This document shows, piece by piece, positions 40,393-49,655 of a stretch of 52,454 nt of DNA (the stretch's first letter is position 1; each line of letters opens with the position of its first letter). A program made the translations under genes and the position numbers. This stretch comes from CAKTOF01 sp964523945 (lineage in GTDB: Bacteria; Bacillota; Clostridia; Oscillospirales; Oscillospiraceae). The notes under the pieces were generated by a model. That model was not told where the DNA came from. It worked only from the letters and a program-made list of their open reading frames with translations, and ran no database searches. The stretch covers positions 1-52,454 of the forward strand of contig CAZGBU010000003.1 of assembly GCA_964523945.1 (NCBI GenBank), given 5' to 3'.

Positions 40393-40741
40393 TCTGGGTC
40401 GTATCCTTTTGCAGCAGGCGGAGCGAATCCGCCAGAGAGAGCAGCGCGTCGGCCAGGGCCTGGAACGATGCGCCGACCGCGCGGCTGCGCGCTACGACGA
40501 CAATGTCCCATCCGGGGAGAAAGCGCGTTTCGTTGAGGCGGTACGCTTCGCGCAGGCGGCGGCGGACGCGGTTGCGCGTCACGGCGTTGCCAAGTTTGGC
40601 ACTGACCGTGTAGCCGATGCGGTTGACAGCCAGACCGTTGCGCCGGCAGTAGACGACAATCTCGCGGCATGCGCAGCTTCTTCCCCTGGCATAAAGCCGG
40701 CGGAACAGATGATTCTGCTTGAGGGAAACGGTATAGCGCAT
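40373..40741 (-). CDS. rnpA: Ribonuclease P protein component
   Basis: RnpA binds the RNase P RNA and aids 5' maturation of tRNAs. The 122-residue protein has the conserved RNA-binding helix KLGNAVTRNRVRRRLREAYR (about residues 49-68) and the N-terminal LFRRLYARGR element. The C-terminal tail of about 20 residues extends beyond the usual end and overlaps yidD. It lies about 100 bases after rpmH in the classic order. The ATG at 40741 is used. Confidence 0.95.
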   Translation of the reverse strand: MRYTVSLKQNHLFRRLYARGRSCACREIVVYCRRNGLAVNRIGYTVSAKLGNAVTRNRVRRRLREAYRLNETRFLPGWDIVVVARSRAVGASFQALADALLSLADSLRLLQKDTTQIEKSSD

Positions 40742-40842
40742 GGGCGATCCCTCAACTCCTTATGAAACAGATGGGGCAAACAGAAGCTGCTCTTCCATTC
40801 ACCCCAGATTGGCTCAAACGGTATCCTGCGGTGCGCCGCTGA

Positions 40843-40977
40843 TCAGTGCGACAGACGGGCTCTGCCCTTGGCGCGGCGGCGGGCGAGAACTTTGCGGCCG
40901 TTGGCGGTCGCCATTCTCTTGCGGAAGCCGTGCTCTTTGGATCTCTGGCGCTTCTTGGGCTGGTAGGTACGCTTCAT
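40843..40977 (-). CDS. rpmH: 50S ribosomal protein L34
   Basis: The 44-residue, very basic protein starts MKRTYQPKKRQRSKEHGF and ends RAKGRARLSH, a complete L34. AGGAGG lies nine bases before the ATG at 40977. It heads rpmH-rnpA-yidD-yidC-jag. In most bacteria dnaA and the replication origin lie upstream of it; here hemW and lepA do. Confidence 0.97.
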   Translation of the reverse strand: MKRTYQPKKRQRSKEHGFRKRMATANGRKVLARRRAKGRARLSH

Positions 40978-41068
40978 GCGGATTACACCTCCTAACAGAA
41001 TATGCTCAACAGCCGCAAAACTGCGGCCGTAGCGGACGATTTGGCCTGTCCTGGAAACAGACGACGAT

Positions 41069-41098
41069 ATTATATCGTATGGCGGGGCGGCGTGTCAA
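41069..41098 (-). promoter_or_regulatory. Promoter of the rpmH operon
   Basis: On the minus strand consensus TTGACA (41093-41098), an 18-base spacer and consensus TATAAT (41069-41074), about 90 bases from rpmH. Confidence 0.85.
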
Positions 41099-41135
41099 CC
41101 GGATTTTTCGGAAAAGCGCGGGAATTACGCGGATC

Positions 41136-42320
41136 TCAGCGCTTTTTCAGCGGTGTGGAGGCCTGCTGCGCCTCGAGCAGCGCGCCGATGATCTGATTGG
41201 AGACGAGAAAGCCCGTCGGCGTCAGCCGCCAGGTGTTTTGCTCGTGCACGGCCAGGCCGGCGTGCGCGAACCGTTCCAGCTCCGCTGCAAGCGGGTCAAA
41301 CGGCATCAGAAACGTCCGGCTGTAGGCCTCGGCATCGATGCCGTAGCGCGTACGCAGCCGGAGCATCAGATATTCGCCGGCGCGCTCGTGCAGCGGCAGG
41401 CTCTCGCACTCGGAGAGCACGGCGCCGCCGCTTTGTACACCGTGAATATAGCCGGACAGATCCGGCGCGCAGGTAAAGCGCTTGCCGGCAAAGTCCGACG
41501 CGGCGCTCGGTCCGAAACCGAGGTATTCGCCGCCCAGCCAGTACTTCAGATTGTGACGGGATTCGCACCCGGTGATGGAAAAATTAGAGATCTCATACTG
41601 CCGGTAGCCGTATGATTCGAGGCTGTTGACGGCGAACAGGTACATGTCTGCCTGTGTGTCGTCGTCAGGCAGGTTGGCGCAGTCACGGTAGCCATACAGC
41701 GGCGTGCCCGGTTCCACTTTCAGCCCATAGCAGGAAATATGCTCGGGCCGGAGCTGAATGACATTTTGCAGCGTATTCATCCACTGATCGCGCGTCTGGT
41801 TCGGCAGGCCGTACATCAGATCGACCGAAATATTGTCGAAGCCGGCACGGCGCGCCTCGCGCACGGCCAGAACGGCCTGCTGATAGCTGTGCGGCCGGCC
41901 AAGCGCCTTGAGCAGCTCGTTCGAATCCGACTGCACGCCGATGGAAATGCGGTTGAAGCCGGCGCGCTGCAGCCGGCGCAGCGCGCGCGCGTTGACGCTG
42001 TCCGGGTTGGCCTCAAGCGTGATCTCCGCTGATTTGCTGACGTTATAACGGCGAAAAATCTCGGTCAGAATCGGCTTGAGCCGCTCCGGCCCGAAGTACG
42101 ACGGCGTGCCGCCGCCGAAATAAATCGTGTCGACCGTATAGGCGGACGCATGCTGCGCGGCCTCGCGCAGATGCGCGATCACGGCGCCGACATACTGGTC
42201 CATCGCATCGCGGTCGCGGCCGCCGGCAAGCGAATAGAAGTCGCAGTATTCGCATTTGCTGCGGCAGAATGGAATGTGGATATACAGCCCCAGCGTCTTG
42301 TCGGGATCAGACTGCGGCAT
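41136..42320 (-). CDS. hemW: Radical SAM heme chaperone HemW (oxygen-independent coproporphyrinogen oxidase-like)
   Basis: HemW is a radical-SAM protein thought to carry heme to target proteins. The 394-residue protein has the cluster motif CRSKCEYC (Cys19, Cys23, Cys26) near the start, IYFGGGTPS, and a HemW-type C-terminal domain with the HNLKYWLGGEYLGFG segment. The start is the ATG at 42320 after AAGGAGG. It follows lepA, a common pairing in Firmicutes; the 134-base gap between them holds two small hairpins. True HemN differs by length and by a Cys in the second half of its motif (CxxxCxxCxC), which is absent here. Confidence 0.92.
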   Translation of the reverse strand: MPQSDPDKTLGLYIHIPFCRSKCEYCDFYSLAGGRDRDAMDQYVGAVIAHLREAAQHASAYTVDTIYFGGGTPSYFGPERLKPILTEIFRRYNVSKSAEITLEANPDSVNARALRRLQRAGFNRISIGVQSDSNELLKALGRPHSYQQAVLAVREARRAGFDNISVDLMYGLPNQTRDQWMNTLQNVIQLRPEHISCYGLKVEPGTPLYGYRDCANLPDDDTQADMYLFAVNSLESYGYRQYEISNFSITGCESRHNLKYWLGGEYLGFGPSAASDFAGKRFTCAPDLSGYIHGVQSGGAVLSECESLPLHERAGEYLMLRLRTRYGIDAEAYSRTFLMPFDPLAAELERFAHAGLAVHEQNTWRLTPTGFLVSNQIIGALLEAQQASTPLKKR

Positions 42321-42454
42321 ACGGCGGCCTCCTTTCCAAAAAGCTTCGCAAACAGACGCACAGCGTTCGCGGCGCACACACCGCGAAAAAATTCCAATTG
42401 TTTTTCCGGCAGCGCCGCCGGAGGCGAATCGGCCACCGCATACGCCGGGCGGCG

Positions 42455-44266
<1,812 letters not shown>

Positions 44267-44299
44267 TGCTTGTCACCTCAGCGTTGTTTCGTAACCTTT

Positions 44300-44328
44300 A
44301 GTATAAGAGATTTTCCGGCGATTGTAAA
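44300..44328 (-). promoter_or_regulatory. Promoter of lepA
   Basis: On the minus strand TTTACA (44323-44328), a 17-base spacer and TATACT (44300-44305), about 35 bases from the start codon. Confidence 0.75.
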
Positions 44329-44348
44329 GCCGGAATCGTGTCAGCGGC

Positions 44349-44377
44349 TTGCAAATGCGGCGGAATCCTGCTATCAT
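44349..44377 (+). promoter_or_regulatory. Promoter of the methyltransferase gene
   Basis: TTGCAA (44349-44354), a 17-base spacer and TATCAT (44372-44377) lie about 40 bases upstream of the ATG. Confidence 0.6.
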
Positions 44378-44416
44378 GCGCACGGAAAAACTGCATGGAA
44401 AGAAAGGATTTTTAAA

Positions 44417-45145
44417 ATGAGAAGCGTGTATGACGACGATGCATTATTTGCAGCCTATGCGCAGATGCCGCGCAGCCGAGAGGGACTGGCGGCTGCGGGA
44501 GAATGGCATCAGCTTCAGCCTCTTTTCCCGGATGTTCATGGGAAAAATGTGCTCGATTTAGGATGCGGTTATGGCTAGCACTGCCGGTATGCTGCGCAGA
44601 TGGGCGCGGCGTCCGTACTTGGCCTCGACAGCAGTCAGAAGATGATTGAAAAAGCGGCGCAGGAAACGGCGGGCGATGCGATTCGCTATGCGGTCTGCGA
44701 CCTGACAGCCTATACCTATCCGGAGAACACCTATGACTTGGTGATCTCCAATCTTGTGCTGCACTATGTAGAGGATCTGGATGCAGTGTACCGGAATGTA
44801 TTCCGAACATTACGCAGTGATGGCTGTTTCCTGTTCAATATCGAACATCCAACGTATACGGCAGGGATCAACGAGGATTGGATCTATGATGCGGATGGGC
44901 GGGCGCTGTATTGGCCGGTTGACTGCTACTATTCGCCTGGCCGGCGGCAGACCAGCTTTTTGGGACAGAAGGTGGTCAAGCAGCATCATACGCTGACACA
45001 GATTTTAAATCCACTGCCGCAGCTTGGTTTTCGGATCGAGGCTGTCGAGGAGGCTGCGCCGTCGGAAAGTATGCTGCATCTGCCTGGAATGGCGGACGAG
45101 CTGCGCCGCCCAATGATGCTTCTGGTCCGTGCGAGCAAGCCATGA
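44417..45145 (+). pseudogene. Class I SAM-dependent methyltransferase interrupted by an amber codon
   Basis: The frame encodes a small-molecule type class I methyltransferase: motif I VLDLGCGYG (about residues 45-53), then a TAG at codon 54 (44576-44578), then HCRYAAQMGAASVLGLDSS in the same frame. Post-motifs follow, YDLVISNLVLHYVEDL and FLFNIEHP, through to ...MMLLVRASKP. Homologues have Trp (TGG) in the position of the TAG, so one G-to-A change explains it. The rest of the gene is well preserved, which implies a recent event or an error. An ATG at 44600 in the same frame could yield a fragment without motif I. TAG acts as a normal stop elsewhere in the window (gapA). Confidence 0.82.
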
Positions 45146-45416
45146 GCGCAGAAGGCGCAGCGGTTGCTGGAGCGGCATGGGTATCTGTCGATTGACCGTC
45201 TGAAGATATGGAAAACAGACAGAGCCTGACTGTTGAGGACTGATATACTCTGTTTGACTGACACGGTGCTTTTGACAAGCATTACCGTGTACGGGGCTGC
45301 CCGGTCGTTGGAAGGCATTCACTCCGACAATCGCAGTGCGCGGTGGTTTGGTTACAGGAAAGCAGAAAAATGCGCCGCATGGGGAACGCTCCCCATACGG
45401 CGCGGAAATGGACGGC
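45146..45416. other. Gap between the methyltransferase and the permease
   Basis: No complete gene is visible. Directly after the methyltransferase stop, the same frame stays open for 27 codons (AQKAQRLLERHGYLSIDRLK and onward, to a TGA), which looks like a possible coding remnant. A bulged hairpin with 7-bp outer arms (ACACGGT/ACCGTGT) spans 45261-45290. The permease terminator occupies 45371-45403. Confidence 0.4.
45371..45403 (-). terminator. Terminator of the ArsB/NhaD-type permease
   Basis: A stem of about 13 bp with one mismatch (45372-45385 with 45390-45403, loop ACGC) is followed on the minus strand by ATTTTTCT. Confidence 0.82.
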
Positions 45417-46685
45417 TCAGCCGAACAGCAGCCAAATCAGAATATAGCCGGTCGTGACGGCAGCCAGTGTGAATGGAACGCTCATGCGCATAAATTCACC
45501 GGTGCTGACATTGTGGCCCTCGCGGCGCAGGATCCCGCCGGCAGCGATGTTGGCAGACGCGCCGCTCGGCGTCAGGTTCCCGCCGAGCGTTGCGGCAGCC
45601 AGCAGGCCGAAGCAGAGCACGGCCGGATCGCAGCCGAGCGCCTCGGCCACGCCGGTGACGACCGGCAGCATTGTCGCCGTGTACGGAATGTTGTCAATGA
45701 ACGCCGAAAGCAGCACTGAGCCCCAGACGATGATCGAATATGTGAGGAACAGCCGGTCACCGCCGAGCCGGGCAAGCAGCGCGCTCAGATCCGCGATCAG
45801 TCCGACGCGATTGACACCCTCGATGACGACAAACAGCCCGGCCAGCAGCACAATTGTGATGTAGTCAATGGAGGCGAGCGCCTGGCGGAGCTTTGCGCCG
45901 CCGCCTTTCCCTGCGCATTCGCACACCAGACCGACCAGAAAGAACGTCATGCAGATGATGCCGTTGGTCACGGCAGGCTTGTTCGGTACGAACGAAGCGC
46001 CGATCAGGCAGACGACCGTACCGACCAGCAGAACTGTCGGCAGCCGGTCGGTGACCGGCGTCAGTGCGCTGCGGGTGACGCGCCCCGTCTCACGGCGGAA
46101 CAGGAACAGCAGAATCGGAATCGTGACGATTGCGCCGGCCTGCACAATCCAGAACATGCCGGGTTTGCCCTCATAGACGAAAAAGTCGGCAAAGTCCAGC
46201 CCCATGTGGCCGGCCAGCAGCACGGAGGTTGTGTCGCCCACCAGCGTAGCTGCGCCCTGCAGATTGGACGAAATGGAAATGGCCAGCACGACGGGGAGCG
46301 GCGACACGCCCAGCTTTTTCGAAACGGCCAGCGCAATCGGCGCGACCATCAAAACAGTCGCCACATTGTCGACAAACGCGGAGACAATGCCGGCAAACAG
46401 CGCCAGCGCCAGGAAAACCCACTTGACGCTCGGCAGCCGGTTGACCATCCGGTCGGCCAGACGCGCCGGCATCCGTGATTCGATGAACAGCGCGACGGTA
46501 CCCATTGTGCCGGCCAGCATCAGCAGCACATTCCAGTCAATTGCGCCGGCCAGCGCACCGAGCGGGACCACACCGATGACAACAAAAATGACCGCGCCGC
46601 ACACGGCGATCAGTGCCCGCAGCTTCGGCAGAACGAGCATCAGAATGTAGACGGCGGCAAAAATAATCAGAGCCGCGGTTTTCAT
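45417..46685 (-). CDS. ArsB/NhaD-type (ion transporter superfamily) permease
   Basis: The 422-residue membrane protein has about 11 hydrophobic segments in two related halves, each with an Asp-Asn motif: VDNVATVLMVAPIA in the first half and IDNIPYTATMLPV in the second, plus GDTTSVLLAG and GGNLTPSGASAN. This is the ArsB/NhaD/SLC13 pattern, whose members move arsenite, Na+/H+ or dicarboxylates. No arsenic genes are near, so the substrate is open. The ATG at 46685 follows GGAGGAGG; the frame upstream is GC-rich leader. The leader contains a 9-bp GC hairpin (46744-46764). Confidence 0.85.
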   Translation of the reverse strand: MKTAALIIFAAVYILMLVLPKLRALIAVCGAVIFVVIGVVPLGALAGAIDWNVLLMLAGTMGTVALFIESRMPARLADRMVNRLPSVKWVFLALALFAGIVSAFVDNVATVLMVAPIALAVSKKLGVSPLPVVLAISISSNLQGAATLVGDTTSVLLAGHMGLDFADFFVYEGKPGMFWIVQAGAIVTIPILLFLFRRETGRVTRSALTPVTDRLPTVLLVGTVVCLIGASFVPNKPAVTNGIICMTFFLVGLVCECAGKGGGAKLRQALASIDYITIVLLAGLFVVIEGVNRVGLIADLSALLARLGGDRLFLTYSIIVWGSVLLSAFIDNIPYTATMLPVVTGVAEALGCDPAVLCFGLLAAATLGGNLTPSGASANIAAGGILRREGHNVSTGEFMRMSVPFTLAAVTTGYILIWLLFG

Positions 46686-46779
46686 ACGCTCTCCTCCTCC
46701 GGCGCAAAAAAGGACTTCCGCCGCGGGAATTCGGCAAAGTCCGGCGCGGCGCGCTGCGCCGCGCGCCGCATGTACTTGC

Positions 46780-46808
46780 AGTGTAACAGGGGGCCCGTCC
46801 GCTGTCAA
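46780..46808 (-). promoter_or_regulatory. Promoter of the permease
   Basis: On the minus strand consensus TTGACA (46803-46808), a 17-base spacer and TACACT (46780-46785). A GC-rich hairpin at 46744-46764 lies in the transcribed leader. Confidence 0.65.
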
Positions 46809-46875
46809 GGGGAACGGCGCAGGAAACGGGCAGAAGCGGCCGGCCAATATACTGAAAAGTGCTTGACATTTTTGG

Positions 46876-47043
46876 AGGAGAAGAGAACTGGGCCTGCCGC
46901 AGGAGGAGCTGGAAAAAAGTGCAGCATGTCCAGGCAGACAATCATAGCGATTAAAAATAATCGCTATGATCCAGCGCTATCTCTGGCATTCCGCCTGGCC
47001 AATGAACTGAAGTGTACGGTTGATACACGCTTATGCCAGAATG
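46876..47043 (+). pseudogene. Remnant of a small XRE-type regulator
   Basis: One frame reads RRRELGLPQEELEKSA, and the next reads MSRQTIIAIKNNRYDPALSL and onward to ...ELKCTVD. Together they match the short XRE family (helix 2 TQEELA-type, then SRQTIxAIENxRYxPSL) with a one-base frame change between them. The N-terminal helix is missing and the frame does not stop before the hairpin at 47045. TTGACA precedes it at about 46864-46869. It overlaps a perfect inverted repeat (46941-46970). A dead regulator is the simplest reading. Confidence 0.65.
46941..46970. repeat. Perfect 13-bp inverted repeat with AAAA loop
   Basis: Arms 46941-46953 and 46958-46970 pair perfectly. They fall in the recognition-helix codons of the XRE remnant, an unexpected place for a terminator or operator. 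Confidence 0.85.
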
Positions 47044-47044
47044 A

Positions 47045-47078
47045 CAGCGGCCCGCACAGTATGCTGTGCGGGCCGCTG
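47045..47078 (-). terminator. Terminator of the DUF134-NifX gene
   Basis: A perfect 15-bp GC stem (47045-47059 with 47064-47078, loop TATG) lies six bases after the stop; TCATTCT follows on the minus strand. Confidence 0.75.
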
Positions 47079-47084
47079 TCCGGC

Positions 47085-47846
47085 TCAGTGGCAGCTGTGG
47101 CTGCCGCAGCCATGATCGCCGCAGGCATGGCCCTCGCCGTGCCCGTGCTCGTGGTCGTGATGGTCGCAGTGCGCGTCTGGATCATAGTCGAGCGAACCGG
47201 CAAGCAGCGCGGCCACGGCCCGATCCGCGTCGCCACTGACGCCGCCGTAAACCCGGATGCCGGCCTCGGCCAGCGCAGCCTGTGCGCCGCCGCCGATGCC
47301 GCCGCAGATCAGCGTATCGACGCCAAGCGAACGCAGCACGCCGGCCAGCGCGCCGTGCCCGGTGCCGTTTGCACCGACGACCTCGGATGAGATGACGGCG
47401 CCGTTTTCCACCGTATAGAGCTTGAAGTGTTCGGTGTGACCGAAGTGCTGAAAGATCTGACCGTTTTCATAGGTCGCTGCGATTTTCATCGTGGTTCCTC
47501 CTGCTTCTGAGGCGGCGAAGCGGCAGCCGCAGCGATGCGGGCAGCCCGGCATGTGCGACTGGCAGAGCGCGACGCTGCCGCCCGTGATCTGAAGCGCCCG
47601 GCCCTCAACAAGGCTGCATGCGATCTTCGTGCGCGCGGCGCTGTAGATCGCCTGCACGGTGGCGCGGGCGACGTTCATCTGCGCCGCGCAGGCCTCCTGT
47701 GTCAGCCCCTCACGGTCGATCAGCCGGATGGCCTCGAATTCATCGAGCGTCAGCACGACCGGCTCGCCCTGCCCGCCGGTTTCAGGCGCAAAGCGGCAGC
47801 AGACCGGCATCGCACAGATGCGCCGCTGTTTCCATGGCCTTGGCAT
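47085..47846 (-). CDS. DUF134 HTH domain fused to a NifX/NifB-type iron-molybdenum cofactor-binding domain with His-rich tail
   Basis: Residues 1-110 are a DUF134-family DNA-binding domain (MPRPWKQRRICAMPVCCRF, LDEFEAIRLIDREGLTQEACAAQMNVARATVQ in part) followed by Cys/His sites CQSHMPGCPHRCGC. Residues 120-220 form a NifX/NafY-type domain (MKIAATYENGQIFQHFGHTEHF, VDTLICGGIGGGAQAAL in part). The tail HCDHHDHEHGHGEGH, then CGDHGCGSHSCH, should bind metal. The start at 47846 follows AAGGAG. An ATG at 47489 opens the NifX part after AGGAGG at seven bases, so a 134-residue separate product is possible. A metal- or cluster-responsive regulator is inferred; no nitrogenase genes are near. Confidence 0.85.
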   Translation of the reverse strand: MPRPWKQRRICAMPVCCRFAPETGGQGEPVVLTLDEFEAIRLIDREGLTQEACAAQMNVARATVQAIYSAARTKIACSLVEGRALQITGGSVALCQSHMPGCPHRCGCRFAASEAGGTTMKIAATYENGQIFQHFGHTEHFKLYTVENGAVISSEVVGANGTGHGALAGVLRSLGVDTLICGGIGGGAQAALAEAGIRVYGGVSGDADRAVAALLAGSLDYDPDAHCDHHDHEHGHGEGHACGDHGCGSHSCH

Positions 47847-47866
47847 GGCTTCGTCTCCTTTGTTTT

Positions 47867-47878
47867 TGGCATATGCCA
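47867..47878. promoter_or_regulatory. 12-bp palindrome in the DUF134-NifX leader
   Basis: TGGCATATGCCA lies between the promoter and the ribosome site. A further ATGCCA copy lies at the -10 side, so it could be an operator for the encoded HTH domain. Confidence 0.5.
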
Positions 47879-47889
47879 TTTATAATGCC

Positions 47890-47917
47890 ATTATAGCGCA
47901 TTGTGTGCCGATGTCAA
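47890..47917 (-). promoter_or_regulatory. Promoter of the DUF134-NifX gene
   Basis: On the minus strand consensus TTGACA (47912-47917), a 16-base spacer and consensus TATAAT (47890-47895). Confidence 0.85.
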
Positions 47918-47931
47918 GACCACATGCCAAT

Positions 47932-47966
47932 AAAAAACAGCCGCTGCGGCAGCGCCGCAGCGGCTG
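47932..47966 (-). terminator. Terminator of the trxA-trxB-FakA-like unit
   Basis: A perfect 13-bp stem (47938-47950 with 47954-47966) is followed on the minus strand by six T (47932-47937). It lies 11 bases after the stop. Confidence 0.9.
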
Positions 47967-47977
47967 ATCAGCAAACC

Positions 47978-48226
47978 TCATCCGGTCAGGCCGGCGGCCT
48001 GGCGCGCCATGTTTTCCACTACGATGTCGTGGATTTCGCCAAGTGTAGCACAGTAGGCGAGCACGTCCCACGGTTCATTGGTGTGGTAGTGGATCTTCAC
48101 CACCGTCTCGTCGCCGACGGCGAGCAGGCAGTCGCCCGGGATCGTTTGCAGGATGTGGTCGTGGATGGCGTCCTCATCCAGCCCCTCGCCCTCGATGAGC
48201 AGCTGTGTGTCGAATTTAAATTCCAT
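47978..48226 (-). CDS. Small stand-alone protein resembling the middle domain of fatty acid kinase FakA
   Basis: The 82-residue protein reads MEFKFDTQLLIEGEGLDEDA, then LLAVGDETVVKIHYHTNEPWDVL and GEIHDIVVENM. This order (FxFDTxLLIEGEG, VGDxxxVKIHxHTNxP, GEIxxIxVENM) matches the central region of FakA/YloV-type proteins, which sits between the Dak2 kinase part and the C-terminal part. The kinase parts are absent, so it cannot be a kinase alone. It is the last gene after trxB, 11 bases from it. It may be a small redox or lipid regulator or a remnant; the function is unknown. Confidence 0.8.
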   Translation of the reverse strand: MEFKFDTQLLIEGEGLDEDAIHDHILQTIPGDCLLAVGDETVVKIHYHTNEPWDVLAYCATLGEIHDIVVENMARQAAGLTG

Positions 48227-48237
48227 ATCAGTTTCCC

Positions 48238-49161
48238 TCAGGTCAGCGCGGCCAGGTATTCTTCGGCATACTGCGCAGCGACTGCGCCGTCAGCACAGGC
48301 GGTGATGACCTGGCGCACCTGCTTTGTGCGCGCATCGCCGACGGCAAAGACACCAGGCACGCTGGTTTTGGTGTCCTCGCCTGCAATCAGATAGCCGCCC
48401 TCGTCAAGCGCGATCTGCCCGGCAAAAATTGCGGTGTCCGGCGTACGGCCGACAGCGACAAAAATGCCGTCGACCGGGAGCGTGCGCTGCGCTCCGGTCT
48501 GCACGTCCTCGACGGTCAGCCCGGTCAGCCGCTCGCCATGCTCAAATGCAACCGGGCGGGAATTCCAGACGAACTCCACATTCCCGGCATGCTCAAGCGG
48601 CGCAAGATAGCTGCGCGAGGCACGGAGCGTGTTGCGCCGGTGCACCAGATAGACTTTCGAGCACAGCTTGCTGAGCGTCAGCGCATCGCCGGCCGCGGTG
48701 TTGCCGCCGCCGATGACGGCGACTGCCTTGCCGCGATAGAACATGCCGTCGCAGGTGGCGCAGTAGGACACGCCGCGGCCGCGCAGTTGGCTTTCGCCGG
48801 GCAGGCCGAGTTCGCGCGGGCCGGCGCCGGTAGCCAGGATCACGGCGCCGGCTTCCACGGTACCGGCGGTAGTGTGGATGCGCTTGGGCTGTGCAGTAAG
48901 TTCCACGCCGGTCGCCTCTGCAAATTCAGTCTCGGCGCCAAAACGCTCGGCGCCGCGCTGCATCCGTTCGCCCAGATCAAAGCCGTCAACGCCCTCGTCA
49001 AAGCCGGGGTAGTTGTCAATCTGCTCGGTCGTTGCCATTTGACCGCCGGGCGAGAGCTTTTCGAGCACCAGCGTGCGCAGCCCCGCGCGCGCGCAGTACA
49101 GCGCTGCGGTATATCCGCCCGGCCCGCCGCCGAGCACAACAACATCGTAATATGCTTCCAT
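48238..49161 (-). CDS. trxB: Thioredoxin reductase
   Basis: TrxB passes electrons from NADPH through FAD to thioredoxin. The 307-residue low-molecular-weight type has the FAD motif GGGPGGYTAA (11-20), the redox pair CATC with Cys134 and Cys137, and the NADPH-binding GGGNTA (151-156). The C-terminal VFAVGD motif binds FAD. It is co-transcribed with trxA, which lies 13 bases upstream, and with the FakA-like gene downstream. The ATG at 49161 has a GAGACAAG-type ribosome site. Some clostridial relatives use ferredoxin instead of NADPH; the intact GGGNTA and VHRRNTLRAS motif favour NADPH here. Confidence 0.94.
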   Translation of the reverse strand: MEAYYDVVVLGGGPGGYTAALYCARAGLRTLVLEKLSPGGQMATTEQIDNYPGFDEGVDGFDLGERMQRGAERFGAETEFAEATGVELTAQPKRIHTTAGTVEAGAVILATGAGPRELGLPGESQLRGRGVSYCATCDGMFYRGKAVAVIGGGNTAAGDALTLSKLCSKVYLVHRRNTLRASRSYLAPLEHAGNVEFVWNSRPVAFEHGERLTGLTVEDVQTGAQRTLPVDGIFVAVGRTPDTAIFAGQIALDEGGYLIAGEDTKTSVPGVFAVGDARTKQVRQVITACADGAVAAQYAEEYLAALT

Positions 49162-49174
49162 CGCTTGTCTCCTC

Positions 49175-49492
49175 TCAGTCTGCCATCCAGGTCTCGATCT
49201 GCGCTTGGGAAGCGGGAGCGATCAGCGGCTCGCGGACGGATTCGCCGCCGCGGAACAGCATCAGTGCCGGAATGGTCTCAACGGCGAAGCGTTCAGCCAG
49301 GTCCGGCTGCTCATCGATGTCGATCATGGCAATATCGACCTGCCCGTCGAGCTTGTCCGCCAGACGGGTCATCACCGGCGCGATCCGCCGGCAGTAGACG
49401 CACCAGGGCGCGGAAAACTCCACCAGCACCGGCTGCGAGGCCTGCATGACGACGGTGTCAAAATTGTCCTGTGTAACAGTATGCAAAGCCAT
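49175..49492 (-). CDS. trxA: Thioredoxin with WCVYC active site
   Basis: The 105-residue thioredoxin-fold protein has the redox motif WCVYC (residues 30-34, Cys31 and Cys34), DIAMIDIDEQ and the cis-Pro strand VETIPALMLFRGGE. The usual motif is WCGPC. Replacing GP by VY should change the redox potential and partner set, and occurs in some anaerobe paralogues. The ATG at 49492 has a GGAGGATT site. It heads the unit trxA-trxB-FakA-like, ended by the terminator at 47932. No clear -35/-10 pair was fixed; a TATACT lies about 30 bases upstream. Confidence 0.92.
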   Translation of the reverse strand: MALHTVTQDNFDTVVMQASQPVLVEFSAPWCVYCRRIAPVMTRLADKLDGQVDIAMIDIDEQPDLAERFAVETIPALMLFRGGESVREPLIAPASQAQIETWMAD

Positions 49493-49583
49493 AGAAAATC
49501 CTCCGTTCTGTCTCGTTTCTTTTAGTATAGCAGGTTTTTTGGATTGTTGAACAAAAACTTTTTCCAGCGGTGGTCCGGCGCAT

Positions 49584-49626
49584 GAAAATACCGCGGCCGC
49601 CCTCCGGGTAGAGAGGGCGGCCGCGG
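49584..49626 (-). terminator. Terminator of the beta-helix protein gene
   Basis: A perfect 14-bp GC stem (49591-49604 with 49613-49626, eight-base loop) is followed on the minus strand by TATTTTCA. Confidence 0.85.
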
Positions 49627-49655
49627 CGCTTGCCGGTATCCTGCAAGGGAGCGGA

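Noticed and set aside
40978..41135. Replication origin next to rpmH
   Set aside because: No dnaA gene and no cluster of TTATNCACA boxes is visible; the gap holds a normal promoter and the end of hemW.
45417..46685. Arsenite efflux pump ArsB
   Set aside because: Superfamily motifs fit, but there is no arsR, arsC or arsA nearby, and NhaD/SLC13-type members look alike.
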